Shown here in pieces: positions 41,093-49,787 of a stretch of 64,000 nucleotides of DNA. Source of the DNA: UBA6220 sp041651335 (GTDB lineage Bacteria > Patescibacteriota > Minisyncoccia > Minisyncoccales > Minisyncoccaceae); contig JBAZJL010000002.1 of the NCBI GenBank assembly GCA_041651335.1, positions 1-64,000 on the forward strand. The letters are read 5' to 3'. The notes beneath the pieces were generated by a model. It saw only the letters and a list, made by a program, of their open reading frames with translations, was not told where the DNA came from and searched no databases. A program made the position numbers and the translations under genes. Each line of letters starts with the position of its first letter. Position 1 is the first letter of the stretch.

Positions 41093-41974
41093 ATGGAAGA
41101 GTATACTAAAGAATTTTTTTGGGAAACTTATAAAACCCTGCCCGAGGAATTAAAAGAAGCTGTTTTTGACGAAAAAAACAACCAAGTTATTTATAATATT
41201 TGTAGCCGCTTAGGATTAGACGAAGACCAAACTTCTATTGTGGCTAAATACACTGGCCGAGTTTTAATGGGGCTTTTATCTCTTAAAGATTTTGGAGTTA
41301 CTTTGGAATTGGAATTGAATATTAATGAATTCTTAGCTAATAAAATAACCCAAGAAATAAATTTTAGTATTTTTAAGCATTTGCGATTAGCCTTGTCTCG
41401 CCTGGAAGAACAAAAAACAGGCAAAAAAGCTATTCCTGATTTAGATGAATTTATCCCCGAAGAAATTCCAGACGACAAAAAATCTTCTCTTTTAGAGTCA
41501 GAAAATCAAAACTTAAATAACGAAGAAGAAAAAATCCAATCCCAAGCGGGGAGCGGAAAAATTAAATTTCCGATAATTAAATCTTTAAAATCTTTCTTGT
41601 CTTTGATTAAAGAAAAAAAACCAAAAACCCCAACTCCGGCCAAAAGCTTTGCCAAAAAAGAAGGGTCTCGAATTGACCTTAGCGACAAGTCTTTGGAAGA
41701 CACTAAAAAGGCCGGTATTTCTAGTATTGACTTTACAGAATTAACAGAGCCATCTTTAAATCCAAATCAAAAAAATAAAACTGTTTTAAATAATCATGCT
41801 TATCGAGAAAAAATCGACGAAGATGGTGAAATAGGTTTTTCAGTTCCAAAATTTTCTTCAAAAGCACCAACTCCTGAGCCCATTGTTCCAAAACCAGCCC
41901 CAAAAACTGAATCGAAAAATAGCTTTAATATTAAAAATGATTATTCTGATCCTTATCGTGAAGCACCGCTTTAA
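41093..41974 (+). CDS. Hypothetical protein preceding the PrgI/VirB4 genes
   Basis: 293 aa, soluble. Residues 1-110 are helical (EEYTKEFFWETYKTLPEELKEAVF; LGLDEDQTSIVAKYTGRVLMGL). The rest is low-complexity, acidic then Pro-rich (PKTPTPAKSFAKKEG, APTPEPIVPKPAPK). A -10 TAAAAT at 41078-41083 with TG ahead and TTGATT at 41054 puts transcription start a few bases before ATG, so it is nearly leaderless and likely heads the operon that runs through virB4. Possibly a cytoplasmic accessory factor; family not recognised. Confidence 0.7.
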   Translation: MEEYTKEFFWETYKTLPEELKEAVFDEKNNQVIYNICSRLGLDEDQTSIVAKYTGRVLMGLLSLKDFGVTLELELNINEFLANKITQEINFSIFKHLRLALSRLEEQKTGKKAIPDLDEFIPEEIPDDKKSSLLESENQNLNNEEEKIQSQAGSGKIKFPIIKSLKSFLSLIKEKKPKTPTPAKSFAKKEGSRIDLSDKSLEDTKKAGISSIDFTELTEPSLNPNQKNKTVLNNHAYREKIDEDGEIGFSVPKFSSKAPTPEPIVPKPAPKTESKNSFNIKNDYSDPYREAPL

Positions 41975-42033
41975 ATATTAAAAATATTTTGATAAGATAA
42001 AAATATAATTTAAATAAAATATTGTTCTAATTT

Positions 42034-42456
42034 ATGGATTTTCGAGTGCCGCAATTTATTGAACACGACCCGAAAATATTAGGGCCGCTTACTTTAAGCC
42101 AAACTATGTTTGTGGGCACCGCTTTTGGAATTTCTTTTTTTTTATATTTCTTACTATCAAAGACTCATTTAACTTTGTATGTTATAATTACTGTTCTGCT
42201 TTTCGGAATTGCTTTTGCTCTGGCTTTTATTAAAATAGAAGGGCTGGGGGTGGCAAAAGTGGGAAAAAATTTTACCACTTATACCCTGAACAGTAAATTA
42301 TTTCTTTGGAAAAGAAAACAATCTCCTGTATTCCTTTCTTCTCCTAAAGAAAAAAGATTAGCCGAGGCTAAGCTTGAAAAAAAACCATCTCCTTTAAAAA
42401 TAAAAGAAACTGGAAAAATAGAAGACTTAATTAAAAAAATAGATTTTGAAAAATAA
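42034..42456 (+). CDS. PrgI family protein (VirB3-like T4SS component)
   Basis: 140 aa. It begins RVPQFIEHDPKILGPLTLSQTMFVGTAFG, with two TM helices (about 28-45 and 48-68) and a cytoplasmic tail with LWKRKQ. The VPqfi..dp.i.GpLt..q....a.g motif and length are those of PrgI/VirB3 proteins, which sit in the inner membrane and contact the VirB4 ATPase. The VirB4 genes follow directly, as expected. The basic C-terminal extension of about 60 residues is longer than in many homologues. Confidence 0.85.
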   Translation: MDFRVPQFIEHDPKILGPLTLSQTMFVGTAFGISFFLYFLLSKTHLTLYVIITVLLFGIAFALAFIKIEGLGVAKVGKNFTTYTLNSKLFLWKRKQSPVFLSSPKEKRLAEAKLEKKPSPLKIKETGKIEDLIKKIDFEK

Positions 42457-42461
42457 TTTTT

Positions 42462-43106
42462 ATGGCTACTCCGACGCAACAATTTATTCCGATTAAGCAA
42501 ATCCGCGAGGGGATTATGATTATGAACGACCAATCCATGAAAGGAATGCTAATTGTTTCTTCAATTAACTTTGCTTTGAAATCCGAAGAAGAGCAGGGCG
42601 CGATTATTTTTAATTTTCAAAATTTTCTTAATTCTTTGGATTTTTCCTGTCAAATAATCGTTAGCTCACGAAAAGTAAACATTACCGGCTATATTGATAA
42701 AATAAAAGAATTAGAATTAAAACAAAAAAACGAATTACTAAAAATTCAAACTTCTGATTATCGAAAATTTATTGAAGACCTGGTGTCTGATGGTTCGATT
42801 ATGAATAAAAGCTTTTACGTGGTCGTCCCTTATTATCCTCTTTTAGAGCTTTCTGCTTCTTCTGCTGCTCAAAACCTGGGCGGAAAGTCGACTCCCCAGT
42901 CATCATTAACCGAAGATTTTTTCCAAAAAGGAAAATACCAGCTTTTACAAAGAATTGAATATATCTCTTTGGGGCTCCGCCGTTGCGGATTAAAATCAGC
43001 AACAATGGGGTCAGAAGAAGTCTTAGAGTTGCTTTGGTCGCTTCATCATCCAAAACAAGCAGAAATGGGATATTATCCGGAACTGCCCCCAGAAATAATT
43101 ACTTAA
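42462..43106 (+). CDS. TraC/VirB4 N-terminal-domain protein (separate polypeptide)
   Basis: 214 aa. The sequence (IKQIREGIMIMNDQSMKGMLIVSSINFALKSEEEQ; NSLDFSCQIIVSSRKVNITGYI; NKSFYVVVPYYPL) matches the N-terminal CagE/TraC-type region of VirB4 ATPases, which packs against VirB3. A single in-frame TAA and 6 nt separate it from the ATPase gene, which is in the same frame. Either a stable split of VirB4 into two subunits or a nonsense change. Both parts look intact, favouring a split. Confidence 0.8.
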   Translation: MATPTQQFIPIKQIREGIMIMNDQSMKGMLIVSSINFALKSEEEQGAIIFNFQNFLNSLDFSCQIIVSSRKVNITGYIDKIKELELKQKNELLKIQTSDYRKFIEDLVSDGSIMNKSFYVVVPYYPLLELSASSAAQNLGGKSTPQSSLTEDFFQKGKYQLLQRIEYISLGLRRCGLKSATMGSEEVLELLWSLHHPKQAEMGYYPELPPEIIT

Positions 43107-43112
43107 AAAAAT

Positions 43113-44915
43113 ATGACCTTATTCGGCGGAAAAAAAGAAGAAAAAAAGAAAAAATTATTTGAAACAGAAGTAATGGATTTTAAAGACATTATTGCGCCGT
43201 CTTCAATTGAAGTTGCCCAAAATTATGTTCAACTTGAAGAAAAATATAGCAAAACATATTTTGTTTTTTCTTATCCGCGCTATTTAAATATGGGTTGGAT
43301 TGCTCCAGTTATTAATATGGATGTTCCTTTTGATTTGTCTTTATTTTTTCACCCCATTGAAACTGGAGAAATTTTAAAACAATTAAGAAAAAGCGTAACC
43401 GAAGTTCAGTCGGAAATTATCGAAAAACAAGAAAAAGGCCTAGTTAGAGATCCGGCGCTGGAAACGGCTTTCCAAGATTTAGAAGATCTGCGCGACAGCT
43501 TACAAACCGCTCAAGAAAAAATGTTTAAATTCGGGCTTTATATCACTGTTTATGTAGACGATAAAAAACAATTAGAATTAGTGGAAACAAATTTAAGATC
43601 AATGTTAGAATCTCGACTTATTTATATCAAGCCCGCGCTTTTCCAGCAAAAAGAAGGGCTTATTTCCTGCTTTCCTTATGGCCAAGATCTTTTAAACATC
43701 CACAACACCCTTAACACCTCTCCTTTGTCCAGCTTGTTTCCTTTTATTTCTTTTGACTTAAGCAGTAATGAAGGAATTCTTTTTGGAATCAATAAGCACA
43801 ACAGCTCTTTAGTTTTGTTCGACCGATTTAGTATGGAAAATCCAAATATGGTAATTTTTGCCAAAGCTGGTTCTGGAAAATCTTATGCTGTAAAACTGGA
43901 AATCTTAAGATCAATGATGATGGGCACGGAATGTATTATTATTGATCCAGAAAACGAATACAAACCTTTAGCAGAAGCTGTTGGAGGATCTTTTTTCCGA
44001 ATTTCTTTAAGTTCAGATAGCCATATCAATCCTTTTGATTTACCAGACATGATGGAAGAGGAAACCTCGGAAGATGTTCTTCGGGGCAATGTAATAAATC
44101 TTGTAGGGCTAATGAGAATAATGTTAGGCGGAATGACTCCAGAAGAAGATGCGATTATGGACCAGGCAATTATGGCCACTTATGCCGCCAAAGATATTAC
44201 TATTGATTCTGATCCAAAAAAATGGAAGGAAAATGTCCCTCTTTTGTCAGACTTGGAATCAGTTTTAGAGACAATGGAAAATGCCGAATCTTTATCAGAA
44301 AGGTTAAGAAAATTTACTCGAGGAACTTATTCTTCTTTTTTTAATGCCTATTCTAATGTTGATATGGAAAAACATTTAGTTGTTTTTGGAATTCGAGACA
44401 TGGAAGACGAATTAAGGCCAATCGCTATGTTTATTGTAATGCGCTATATTTGGAATGCTGTGCGCACTAGCTTTAAAAAAAGAATCTTGGTTGTAGATGA
44501 AGCTTGGTGGATGATGAAAGAAGAAGATGGCGCCTCTTTTCTTTTTGGAATGTGTAAACGTTCCCGAAAATATTGGCTGGGCGTAACAACCATTACTCAA
44601 GATGTTTCTGATTTTATGAGCTCTTCTTATGGCAAACCAATTATTACCAATTCTTCTATTCAATTGTTGTTAAAACAAAGCCCAGCCAGTATTGATTTAG
44701 TTCAAAAAACATTTAATTTAACAGACCAAGAAAAATATTTGCTTTTAGAAACTCCGGTTGGGGAGGGAATTTTTTTCGCTGGCCAAAAACATGTGGCAAT
44801 TGCTATTCGGGCCTCATACACCGAAGACCAAATCATTACCACTAATCCAGAAGAGGTTTTAAAAATAAAAGAGGCGAAAGATCGTTTGTCTCGCCAAGCT
44901 AATGGCCTGTCTTAA
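43113..44915 (+). CDS. virB4: VirB4-like T4SS ATPase
   Basis: 600 aa. Residues 1-240 hold the remaining N-terminal region. Walker A is AKAGSGKS (250-257), with an IIIDPENEYKPLAEAVGG motif typical of VirB4/TraC, and Walker B lies in RILVVDEAWWMM. The downstream RKYWLGVTTITQDVSDF and ITNSSIQLLLKQSP strings are also VirB4 signatures. It is the cytoplasmic hexameric motor powering pilus assembly and substrate transfer. It ends at a strong terminator. VirB11 and VirD4 are not in the window. Confidence 0.9.
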   Translation: MTLFGGKKEEKKKKLFETEVMDFKDIIAPSSIEVAQNYVQLEEKYSKTYFVFSYPRYLNMGWIAPVINMDVPFDLSLFFHPIETGEILKQLRKSVTEVQSEIIEKQEKGLVRDPALETAFQDLEDLRDSLQTAQEKMFKFGLYITVYVDDKKQLELVETNLRSMLESRLIYIKPALFQQKEGLISCFPYGQDLLNIHNTLNTSPLSSLFPFISFDLSSNEGILFGINKHNSSLVLFDRFSMENPNMVIFAKAGSGKSYAVKLEILRSMMMGTECIIIDPENEYKPLAEAVGGSFFRISLSSDSHINPFDLPDMMEEETSEDVLRGNVINLVGLMRIMLGGMTPEEDAIMDQAIMATYAAKDITIDSDPKKWKENVPLLSDLESVLETMENAESLSERLRKFTRGTYSSFFNAYSNVDMEKHLVVFGIRDMEDELRPIAMFIVMRYIWNAVRTSFKKRILVVDEAWWMMKEEDGASFLFGMCKRSRKYWLGVTTITQDVSDFMSSSYGKPIITNSSIQLLLKQSPASIDLVQKTFNLTDQEKYLLLETPVGEGIFFAGQKHVAIAIRASYTEDQIITTNPEEVLKIKEAKDRLSRQANGLS

Positions 44916-44918
44916 ATC

Positions 44919-44943
44919 AAAAAACGCCCTTAAGGGCGTTTTT
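44919..44943. terminator. Bidirectional terminator between virB4 and jag
   Basis: AAAAACGCCC-TTAA-GGGCGTTTTT is a perfect palindromic hairpin with A-runs and T-runs on both sides. It serves the two convergent operons. Confidence 0.9.
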
Positions 44944-44950
44944 AATTACT

Positions 44951-45463
44951 TTATTCTGTTTTTGGTTTAACAATAATATGTCTTTCCTCTCCCTCGCCAG
45001 CACTTTCAACAATAACATCGTTTCTTTTTGCCAGCTCTAAATGAATGATTCTTCTGTCAAAAGAAGATGGCATAGAAATTTCTTTTATTTTTTTTGTAAA
45101 AACGGCTTCGTCAGCAATATCTTCAGCTAAATCCCTAAGGTATTCTTCTTTTTTCTTTTTATAATTATCAATGTCTAAATTTAAAAATATTTCTTGGTTT
45201 AGGGCTTTTTTTAGTATTTTTCTAATTAATAATTGGATGTCTGACAAAACCATTCCTTGTTTTCCAATCAACATTTGAGCATCATCGGTGTTTAAATTTA
45301 CGCGCAAAACATTGTTTTCGCCTTCTTGCTTAAAGCCAATGCTTTGGATTTCCACCTGATATCCAGAAGCATCAAAAAAATCTAAAATCATATTTTCGAT
45401 TATTTTTGTTTCCTCTGATCCGATTGAATTTTTAAATGAAAAACGTGATTGATCTAAAATCAT
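44951..45463 (-). CDS. jag: Jag/KhpB-like KH-R3H RNA-binding protein
   Basis: 170 aa. A KH domain (VNLNTDDAQMLIGKQGMVLSDIQLLIRKIL) and an R3H domain (KKIKEISMPSSFDRRIIHLELAKRNDVIVESAGEGEERHIIV) are clear. The separate N-terminal Jag_N domain of Firmicutes Jag is absent. It binds RNA, and with YidC next door it belongs to the conserved jag-yidC-rnpA-rpmH group. One base separates it from yidC. Confidence 0.9.
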   Translation of the reverse strand: MILDQSRFSFKNSIGSEETKIIENMILDFFDASGYQVEIQSIGFKQEGENNVLRVNLNTDDAQMLIGKQGMVLSDIQLLIRKILKKALNQEIFLNLDIDNYKKKKEEYLRDLAEDIADEAVFTKKIKEISMPSSFDRRIIHLELAKRNDVIVESAGEGEERHIIVKPKTE

Positions 45464-45464
45464 A

Positions 45465-46193
45465 TTATTTCTTTAATAATTGCTTTTGTTCAAAAACAGA
45501 AACTAATGTTGAAACAATCCAATAAAGCCCCATTGCTGACGGCAAGTTAAAAAGAACAAAAAAAGTTAAAAGGGGCATAAAAAATACCATTTGCTTTTGC
45601 ATCATATTAGAAACTTCGGCCATATTGCCTTCTCCTTCTTTTGTTTTGGCTGGAGCCGGGGGAGTGGCTGTTTTAATTTGTAGATATTGCGCCCCTGCAG
45701 TCAAAGCAGTTAAATAAATATTCGGCTTACTTAAATCCAAAATTTCATGGCCATTAATATTCAATAGATAGGGATAAATCATTTCCGGAAGCTTTATAAA
45801 TGAATAAAGCGAGCTTTCAATTTGGACAACATCAATGCCATTTTTAACCACATAAAAAAGCGCGATTAAAATTGGAATCTGTAAAAATAACAAAAAGATG
45901 CCAGCAAAAGGATTAAATTTTTCTTGTTTATAAAGACTCATTAATTCCAAAGCTTGTCTTTCTTTGTCGTTTTTATATTTATTCTGAATTTCTTGCATCT
46001 TTGGTTGAATTTCTGCCATTGCTTTCTGCGATTGAATGGATTTTTTATTCAAGGGATGCAAAATAAATTTTATAACTAAAGTTAAAATAATAATGGCTAC
46101 GCCAAAATTACCAATTAGCCCATAAAACCAAATTAAGATATTCAGCATTGGCTGATAAAGAAGATTGTCAAAAATAAGAGTAATAGGATTCAT
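45465..46193 (-). CDS. yidC: Membrane protein insertase YidC (Oxa1 family)
   Basis: 242 aa, the short Oxa1-like type without the periplasmic domain of Gram-negative YidC. Five TM helices: start IWFYGLIGNFGVAIIILTLVIKFILHPL; the cytoplasmic coiled hairpin QSQKAMAEIQPKMQEIQNKYKNDKERQ follows; then FNPFAGIFLLFLQIPILIALFYVV, and a C-terminal FFMPLLTFFVLFNLPSAMGLYWIVS. It inserts membrane proteins with or without SecYEG. No lipobox Cys is seen at the N-terminus. Confidence 0.93.
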   Translation of the reverse strand: MNPITLIFDNLLYQPMLNILIWFYGLIGNFGVAIIILTLVIKFILHPLNKKSIQSQKAMAEIQPKMQEIQNKYKNDKERQALELMSLYKQEKFNPFAGIFLLFLQIPILIALFYVVKNGIDVVQIESSLYSFIKLPEMIYPYLLNINGHEILDLSKPNIYLTALTAGAQYLQIKTATPPAPAKTKEGEGNMAEVSNMMQKQMVFFMPLLTFFVLFNLPSAMGLYWIVSTLVSVFEQKQLLKK

Positions 46194-46198
46194 TTTTT

Positions 46199-46531
46199 TT
46201 AAATTATATTTTTAAAAGCCTGGGAAATACTTTGCTCAATTTCTTGATAACACGCTTTTTGAATAGGGGGGAGGGCAATAATAATAATATCCATTATTGA
46301 AGAAAGGTTTTTAATCTCTTTTTTTGCCACAGCCCTTAACTGCCTTTTTATTTTATTTCGCTTAACTGCTTGTTTTGATATTTTTTTACTAACTACAATC
46401 CCGATTCGAGAATAATTATTTTGCGTTAATAAAAATTTTAAAAAAAACAGCTTGTTTTTTATATTTTTTCCTTGCTTAAAAACTCTTTCAAAATCTTTTT
46501 TCTTTTTAAGCCGATGTTTAATAGGTAGCAT
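46199..46531 (-). CDS. rnpA: Ribonuclease P protein component
   Basis: 110 aa. RnpA features: MLPIKHRLKKKKDFERVFKQGK at the start, RIGIVVSKKISKQAVKRNKIKRQLRAVAKK (the RNR-type RNA-binding helix) and DIIIIALPP. It assists the P RNA in tRNA 5' maturation. Five bases separate it from yidC, and it lies downstream of rpmH across a terminator-like hairpin. Confidence 0.95.
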   Translation of the reverse strand: MLPIKHRLKKKKDFERVFKQGKNIKNKLFFLKFLLTQNNYSRIGIVVSKKISKQAVKRNKIKRQLRAVAKKEIKNLSSIMDIIIIALPPIQKACYQEIEQSISQAFKNII

Positions 46532-46538
46532 CTATAAC

Positions 46539-46558
46539 AAAAATCCCGTCTTCACGGG
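46539..46558 (-). terminator. Terminator/attenuator between rpmH and rnpA
   Basis: Minus strand CCCGT-GAAG-ACGGG hairpin (46545-46558) followed by ATTTTTG, ending 8 nt before the rnpA ATG. It should lower rnpA expression relative to the abundant L34. Confidence 0.65.
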
Positions 46559-46563
46559 GCGCG

Positions 46564-46698
46564 TTAAACGGTTAATTTTGCTCTTTTTTTTGTTCTTCTT
46601 TTTTTGATAACTTTTTTCCCCGCGGCAGTCTTAGATCTTGTTAAAAATCCGTGTGTTTTTTGCCTTTTCTTTTTTTTGGGATTATAGGTAACACTCAT
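46564..46698 (-). CDS. rpmH: 50S ribosomal protein L34
   Basis: 44 aa: MSVTYNPKKKKRQKTHGFLT continuing through RSKTAAGKKVIKKRRTKKRA to KLTV. The NPKxxKRxxxHGFxxRxxTxxGxxVIxxRRxKxRxxL pattern is L34. Start at the ATG complementary to 46696-46698, 33 nt after the strong promoter. It heads the rpmH-rnpA-yidC-jag operon divergent from dnaA, a marker of the bacterial origin region. Confidence 0.95.
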   Translation of the reverse strand: MSVTYNPKKKKRQKTHGFLTRSKTAAGKKVIKKRRTKKRAKLTV

Positions 46699-46730
46699 AT
46701 TGGTTAATAATATTACTAATAAGTATTTAA

Positions 46731-46759
46731 AATATAGCAATATTCTTGCTTTCGGTCAA
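46731..46759 (-). promoter_or_regulatory. Promoter of the rpmH operon
   Basis: Minus strand TTGACC (46754-46759), 17-nt spacer, TATATT (46731-46736). Confidence 0.7.
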
Positions 46760-46917
46760 GGTTAAAAATTTTGAATCTTTTGATTAAAAATTTTTTTATT
46801 TTTCTGCTTTCTTTTTAATTTTTAAAGGTTTTTGTTTAATAATTTTCTTAACAATTTGTCCCCATATTTTCAACAGCCTCTTAATTTTCCCTTTATTTAT
46901 AAGGCTTTTTTGCTATA

Positions 46918-46947
46918 TTGACTTGGATAAATTATAATGGATATAAA
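46918..46947 (+). promoter_or_regulatory. Promoter of dnaA
   Basis: TTGACT (46918-46923), 18-nt spacer and TATAAA (46942-46947), about 12 nt before the presumed start site and ATG at 46966. Upstream (46850-46880) lies TTTGTCCCCA, a possible weak DnaA site. The rest of the 267-nt rpmH-dnaA gap is AT-rich without other features. Confidence 0.5.
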
Positions 46948-46965
46948 ATATAACATTAATAAATT

Positions 46966-48330
46966 ATGGAAGCAGAACAATTATGGCAGGCTGTTTTAGC
47001 CCAGCTCCAATTAAATATTTCTTCGGCTAATTTTGCCACCTGGTTTGCTAATACAAAAATATCAGCAATTGAAAAAGATAATGTAATTGTTTCTGTTCCA
47101 AACTCTTTTAGTAAAGAATGGCTAGAACAAAAATACAACAAAGATATTTTAAAAATTTTGCGCGAACTGGATCCAAACATTAAAACTATTTCTTATTCTG
47201 TCTGCGCAACAAAAATAGAAAAAAAATTATCTTCTTCTAAAAAACAATCGGAAAAAGAAAATGATTTTACTGAACAGCTTGGATTCTCGGAATTAGAAAC
47301 AAACAAAGAAACAAATCTTAATCCAAAATATATTTTTGAAAATTTTATTGTTGGACCGTTTAATGAAATTGCTTATGCCGCTGCCACCGCCGTGGTGGAA
47401 GACCCAGGGAAAAATTATAACCCTCTCTTTATTTATGGGGGAGTGGGCTTGGGGAAAACCCACCTTATCCAAGCTATTGGCAACAAAATAAAAGAAAATT
47501 CTCCTGACAAAAAAATCCGCTATATCCCAGCCGAAAAATTGATTTCTATTATCGTTAACGCTATTCGAAACAATAACGTAGAAGAATTAAAAAAAACCTT
47601 GCGAGAATTAGATGTTTTAATTGTTGATGATATTCAATTTATTGCCGGCAAAGATAAAACTCAAGAAGAATTTTTTCATACCTTTAATTCTTTATACCAA
47701 AAAAACAAACAAATTATTCTTTCTTCGGATCGGCATCCCAACAATATCCCAGCTGTAACCGAAAGATTAAAATCGCGATTTGAAGGGGGGATGATTGCTG
47801 ATATCAGTATTCCTGATTTTGAAACTAGAAATGCTATTTTAAAACAAAAACTAGAAGAAAAGGGTATTGTTTTTAATAAAGAAGTAATTGATTTTATTGC
47901 TAATAATATTCAAAAAAACGTTAGAGAGCTAGAAAGCGCTTTAAATCGTCTGATTATTTTTAAAAAATCGACCAATAAAAATCCAACCATTGAAGACGCA
48001 AAAAAACTTTTAAAAACAATTATTATTTCTCCGGCTCAATCAACTAATCCTAAAAAAATCATTGAAACCATTACTCAGTTTTATGATATTCCGGGCGGAA
48101 ATATGTTTTATTCTTCTCGAAAAAAAGAGTTTAGCAAACCCAGACAAATAGCAATGTTTTTATTAAAAAAAGAATTAAAGCTTTCTTATTCGGAAATTGG
48201 AAGAAAGTTCGGAGGAAAAGATCACACCACGGTTATTCATGCCTGCCAATTAGTGGACAGGCTTTGGGAAGAAGATGAAAAAATTCACCAAGAAATAGAA
48301 TTAATTTTACAAAGAGTTTATGGAACTTAA
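46966..48330 (+). CDS. dnaA: Chromosomal replication initiator protein DnaA
   Basis: 454 aa. Domain I at the N-terminus (LWQAVLAQLQLNISSANFATWFANTKI), a polar linker, then the AAA+ domain with Walker A GGVGLGKTHLIQAIGN and Walker B VLIVDDIQFIAGKDKTQEEFFHTFN. The C-terminal DNA-binding domain holds the signature GGKDHTTVIHACQLVDRL. It binds DnaA boxes and opens the origin. dnaN follows after 279 nt containing box-like sites. Confidence 0.97.
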   Translation: MEAEQLWQAVLAQLQLNISSANFATWFANTKISAIEKDNVIVSVPNSFSKEWLEQKYNKDILKILRELDPNIKTISYSVCATKIEKKLSSSKKQSEKENDFTEQLGFSELETNKETNLNPKYIFENFIVGPFNEIAYAAATAVVEDPGKNYNPLFIYGGVGLGKTHLIQAIGNKIKENSPDKKIRYIPAEKLISIIVNAIRNNNVEELKKTLRELDVLIVDDIQFIAGKDKTQEEFFHTFNSLYQKNKQIILSSDRHPNNIPAVTERLKSRFEGGMIADISIPDFETRNAILKQKLEEKGIVFNKEVIDFIANNIQKNVRELESALNRLIIFKKSTNKNPTIEDAKKLLKTIIISPAQSTNPKKIIETITQFYDIPGGNMFYSSRKKEFSKPRQIAMFLLKKELKLSYSEIGRKFGGKDHTTVIHACQLVDRLWEEDEKIHQEIELILQRVYGT

Positions 48331-48609
48331 ATGTGTTTAAAAAGTGTTGAAAATTTATTAATAGCTTGGGATAAAAGCTGGGGAAAAATAAACCTTAAAA
48401 AATAAAAATTTATTTAAAAAATTTTTTCCAGATTTTTTCAAGAGAATCACCCAAAAACAAACTGCAGATTATCCCCAAGTTTTCCCAAAATTAAAAGTTA
48501 AAATATTCTTAAGAATAAAAACAATTATCAACTTTTTCAAAAATTATCCCCAATAAAAATAAAATTAATAAGTATAATAATAAATTAAATAAATAAAATA
48601 TTAATATTT
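48331..48609. other. Candidate oriC (dnaA-dnaN intergenic region)
   Basis: 279 bp, very AT-rich. DnaA-box-like 9-mers: TTGGGATAA at 48366-48374 (reverse complement TTATCCCAA) and TTATCCCCA at 48469-48477 and 48544-48552, plus a weaker TTATCAACT at 48525-48533. All vary from TTATCCACA at one or two positions. Long A/T runs between them could unwind. A TATAAT at 48573-48578 may be the dnaN -10. Position between dnaA and dnaN is a common oriC site. Confidence 0.6.
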
Positions 48610-49749
48610 ATGAACTTCACCATTTTAACCAAAGAATTGAAAAAAGGTATTGGTTTCACAGAAAAAATTACTGGGCGAAATTTAACCCTTCCAATTTTAG
48701 ACAATCTTTTGATAGAAGCTTTGCCTAATTTTTTAAAAATATCTTCTACTGATTTAGAACTAGGGATTCAATGGTGGGGGTTATGCAAGACCGAAAAAGA
48801 GGGAAAACTCGCAGTTCCCGCTAAATTATTAAGCCAGGTGGCCGGATCCTTAAGTGAAGAAAAAATAAACATTAAAGAAAAAAATAAATCTTTAATTATC
48901 GAAGGAAAAAATTATAAAACCCAAGTAAAAGGATTATCAGCTGAAGATTTTCCAATCATTCCTTCTTTTGGAAAAGATCTTTTTATAGAGATTAATGCCG
49001 CAAAACTAAAAGAAGCTCTAACAAGCGTGGTTAATGTTGCCAGTGCTTCACAAATCAGGCCGGAAATATCAGGAATTTATTTTTCCTTTGAAAAAGATTT
49101 AGTTAAAATAGTAGCTACCGACAGTTTTCGTTTAGCAGAAAAAACACTGTTTTTCGGAGGGAAACAAGGATATAAAAATACTTTTAAAAGCCCCATATCT
49201 TTTATTTTACCCCAAAAAACAGCTAAAGAAATAATCAATATTTTAAATGAAACAGAAAAAGATATAAAAATTTATACTTCCGAATCTCAAGTTCTTTTCG
49301 AAACATTTTTAGCTGGAGTCGAGCATCCGGAAATAAACTTAATTAGTCGGCAAATAGAAGGGGAGTATCCTTCTTATCAAGAAATTATTCCCAAAGAAGC
49401 AAAAACAAAAATAACTTTAAATAAAGATGAATTTGCCAAACAAGTGAAAGCGGCTGGGATTTTTGGCGGAAGAACAAATGAGATTATTTTAAAAATCGAC
49501 CCTAAAGATAAAGAAATTGAAATTTATAGTCAAGACTCGGAAATGGGAGAAAGTAATTTATCTTTGCCTGCGAAAACAGAAGGAACAGAATTAAAAATAT
49601 CTTTCAATTGGAAATTTATTTTAGAAGGGTTAGATAATATCAAATCTTCGGAAATAGTTTTTGAGCTGCAGGGCAACAATGGCCCGGCCGTTATTAAACC
49701 AATCGGAGATCAAAGTTATTTGTATGTAGTGATGCCGATTAAAATTTAA
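48610..49749 (+). CDS. dnaN: DNA polymerase III beta subunit (sliding clamp)
   Basis: 379 aa, three clamp domains. Recognisable strings: TGRNLTLPILDNLLIEA, LAVPAKLLSQVAGSL, RPEISGIYFSFEKDLVKIVATDSFRLAEKTL and the C-terminal YLYVVMPIKI (hydrophobic cleft/MPI end). It forms the ring that tethers replicative polymerase to DNA. Follows dnaA as in most bacteria; ends at an intrinsic terminator. Confidence 0.96.
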   Translation: MNFTILTKELKKGIGFTEKITGRNLTLPILDNLLIEALPNFLKISSTDLELGIQWWGLCKTEKEGKLAVPAKLLSQVAGSLSEEKINIKEKNKSLIIEGKNYKTQVKGLSAEDFPIIPSFGKDLFIEINAAKLKEALTSVVNVASASQIRPEISGIYFSFEKDLVKIVATDSFRLAEKTLFFGGKQGYKNTFKSPISFILPQKTAKEIINILNETEKDIKIYTSESQVLFETFLAGVEHPEINLISRQIEGEYPSYQEIIPKEAKTKITLNKDEFAKQVKAAGIFGGRTNEIILKIDPKDKEIEIYSQDSEMGESNLSLPAKTEGTELKISFNWKFILEGLDNIKSSEIVFELQGNNGPAVIKPIGDQSYLYVVMPIKI

Positions 49750-49761
49750 TATTTTAAAACT

Positions 49762-49785
49762 AAAAGCGCAATTTTGCGCTTTTTT
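49762..49785. terminator. Terminator between dnaN and the PBP gene
   Basis: AAAAGCGCA/TGCGCTTTT hairpin with loop ATTT and a T-run; A-rich sequence before it allows function in both directions. Confidence 0.85.
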
Positions 49786-49787
49786 GT

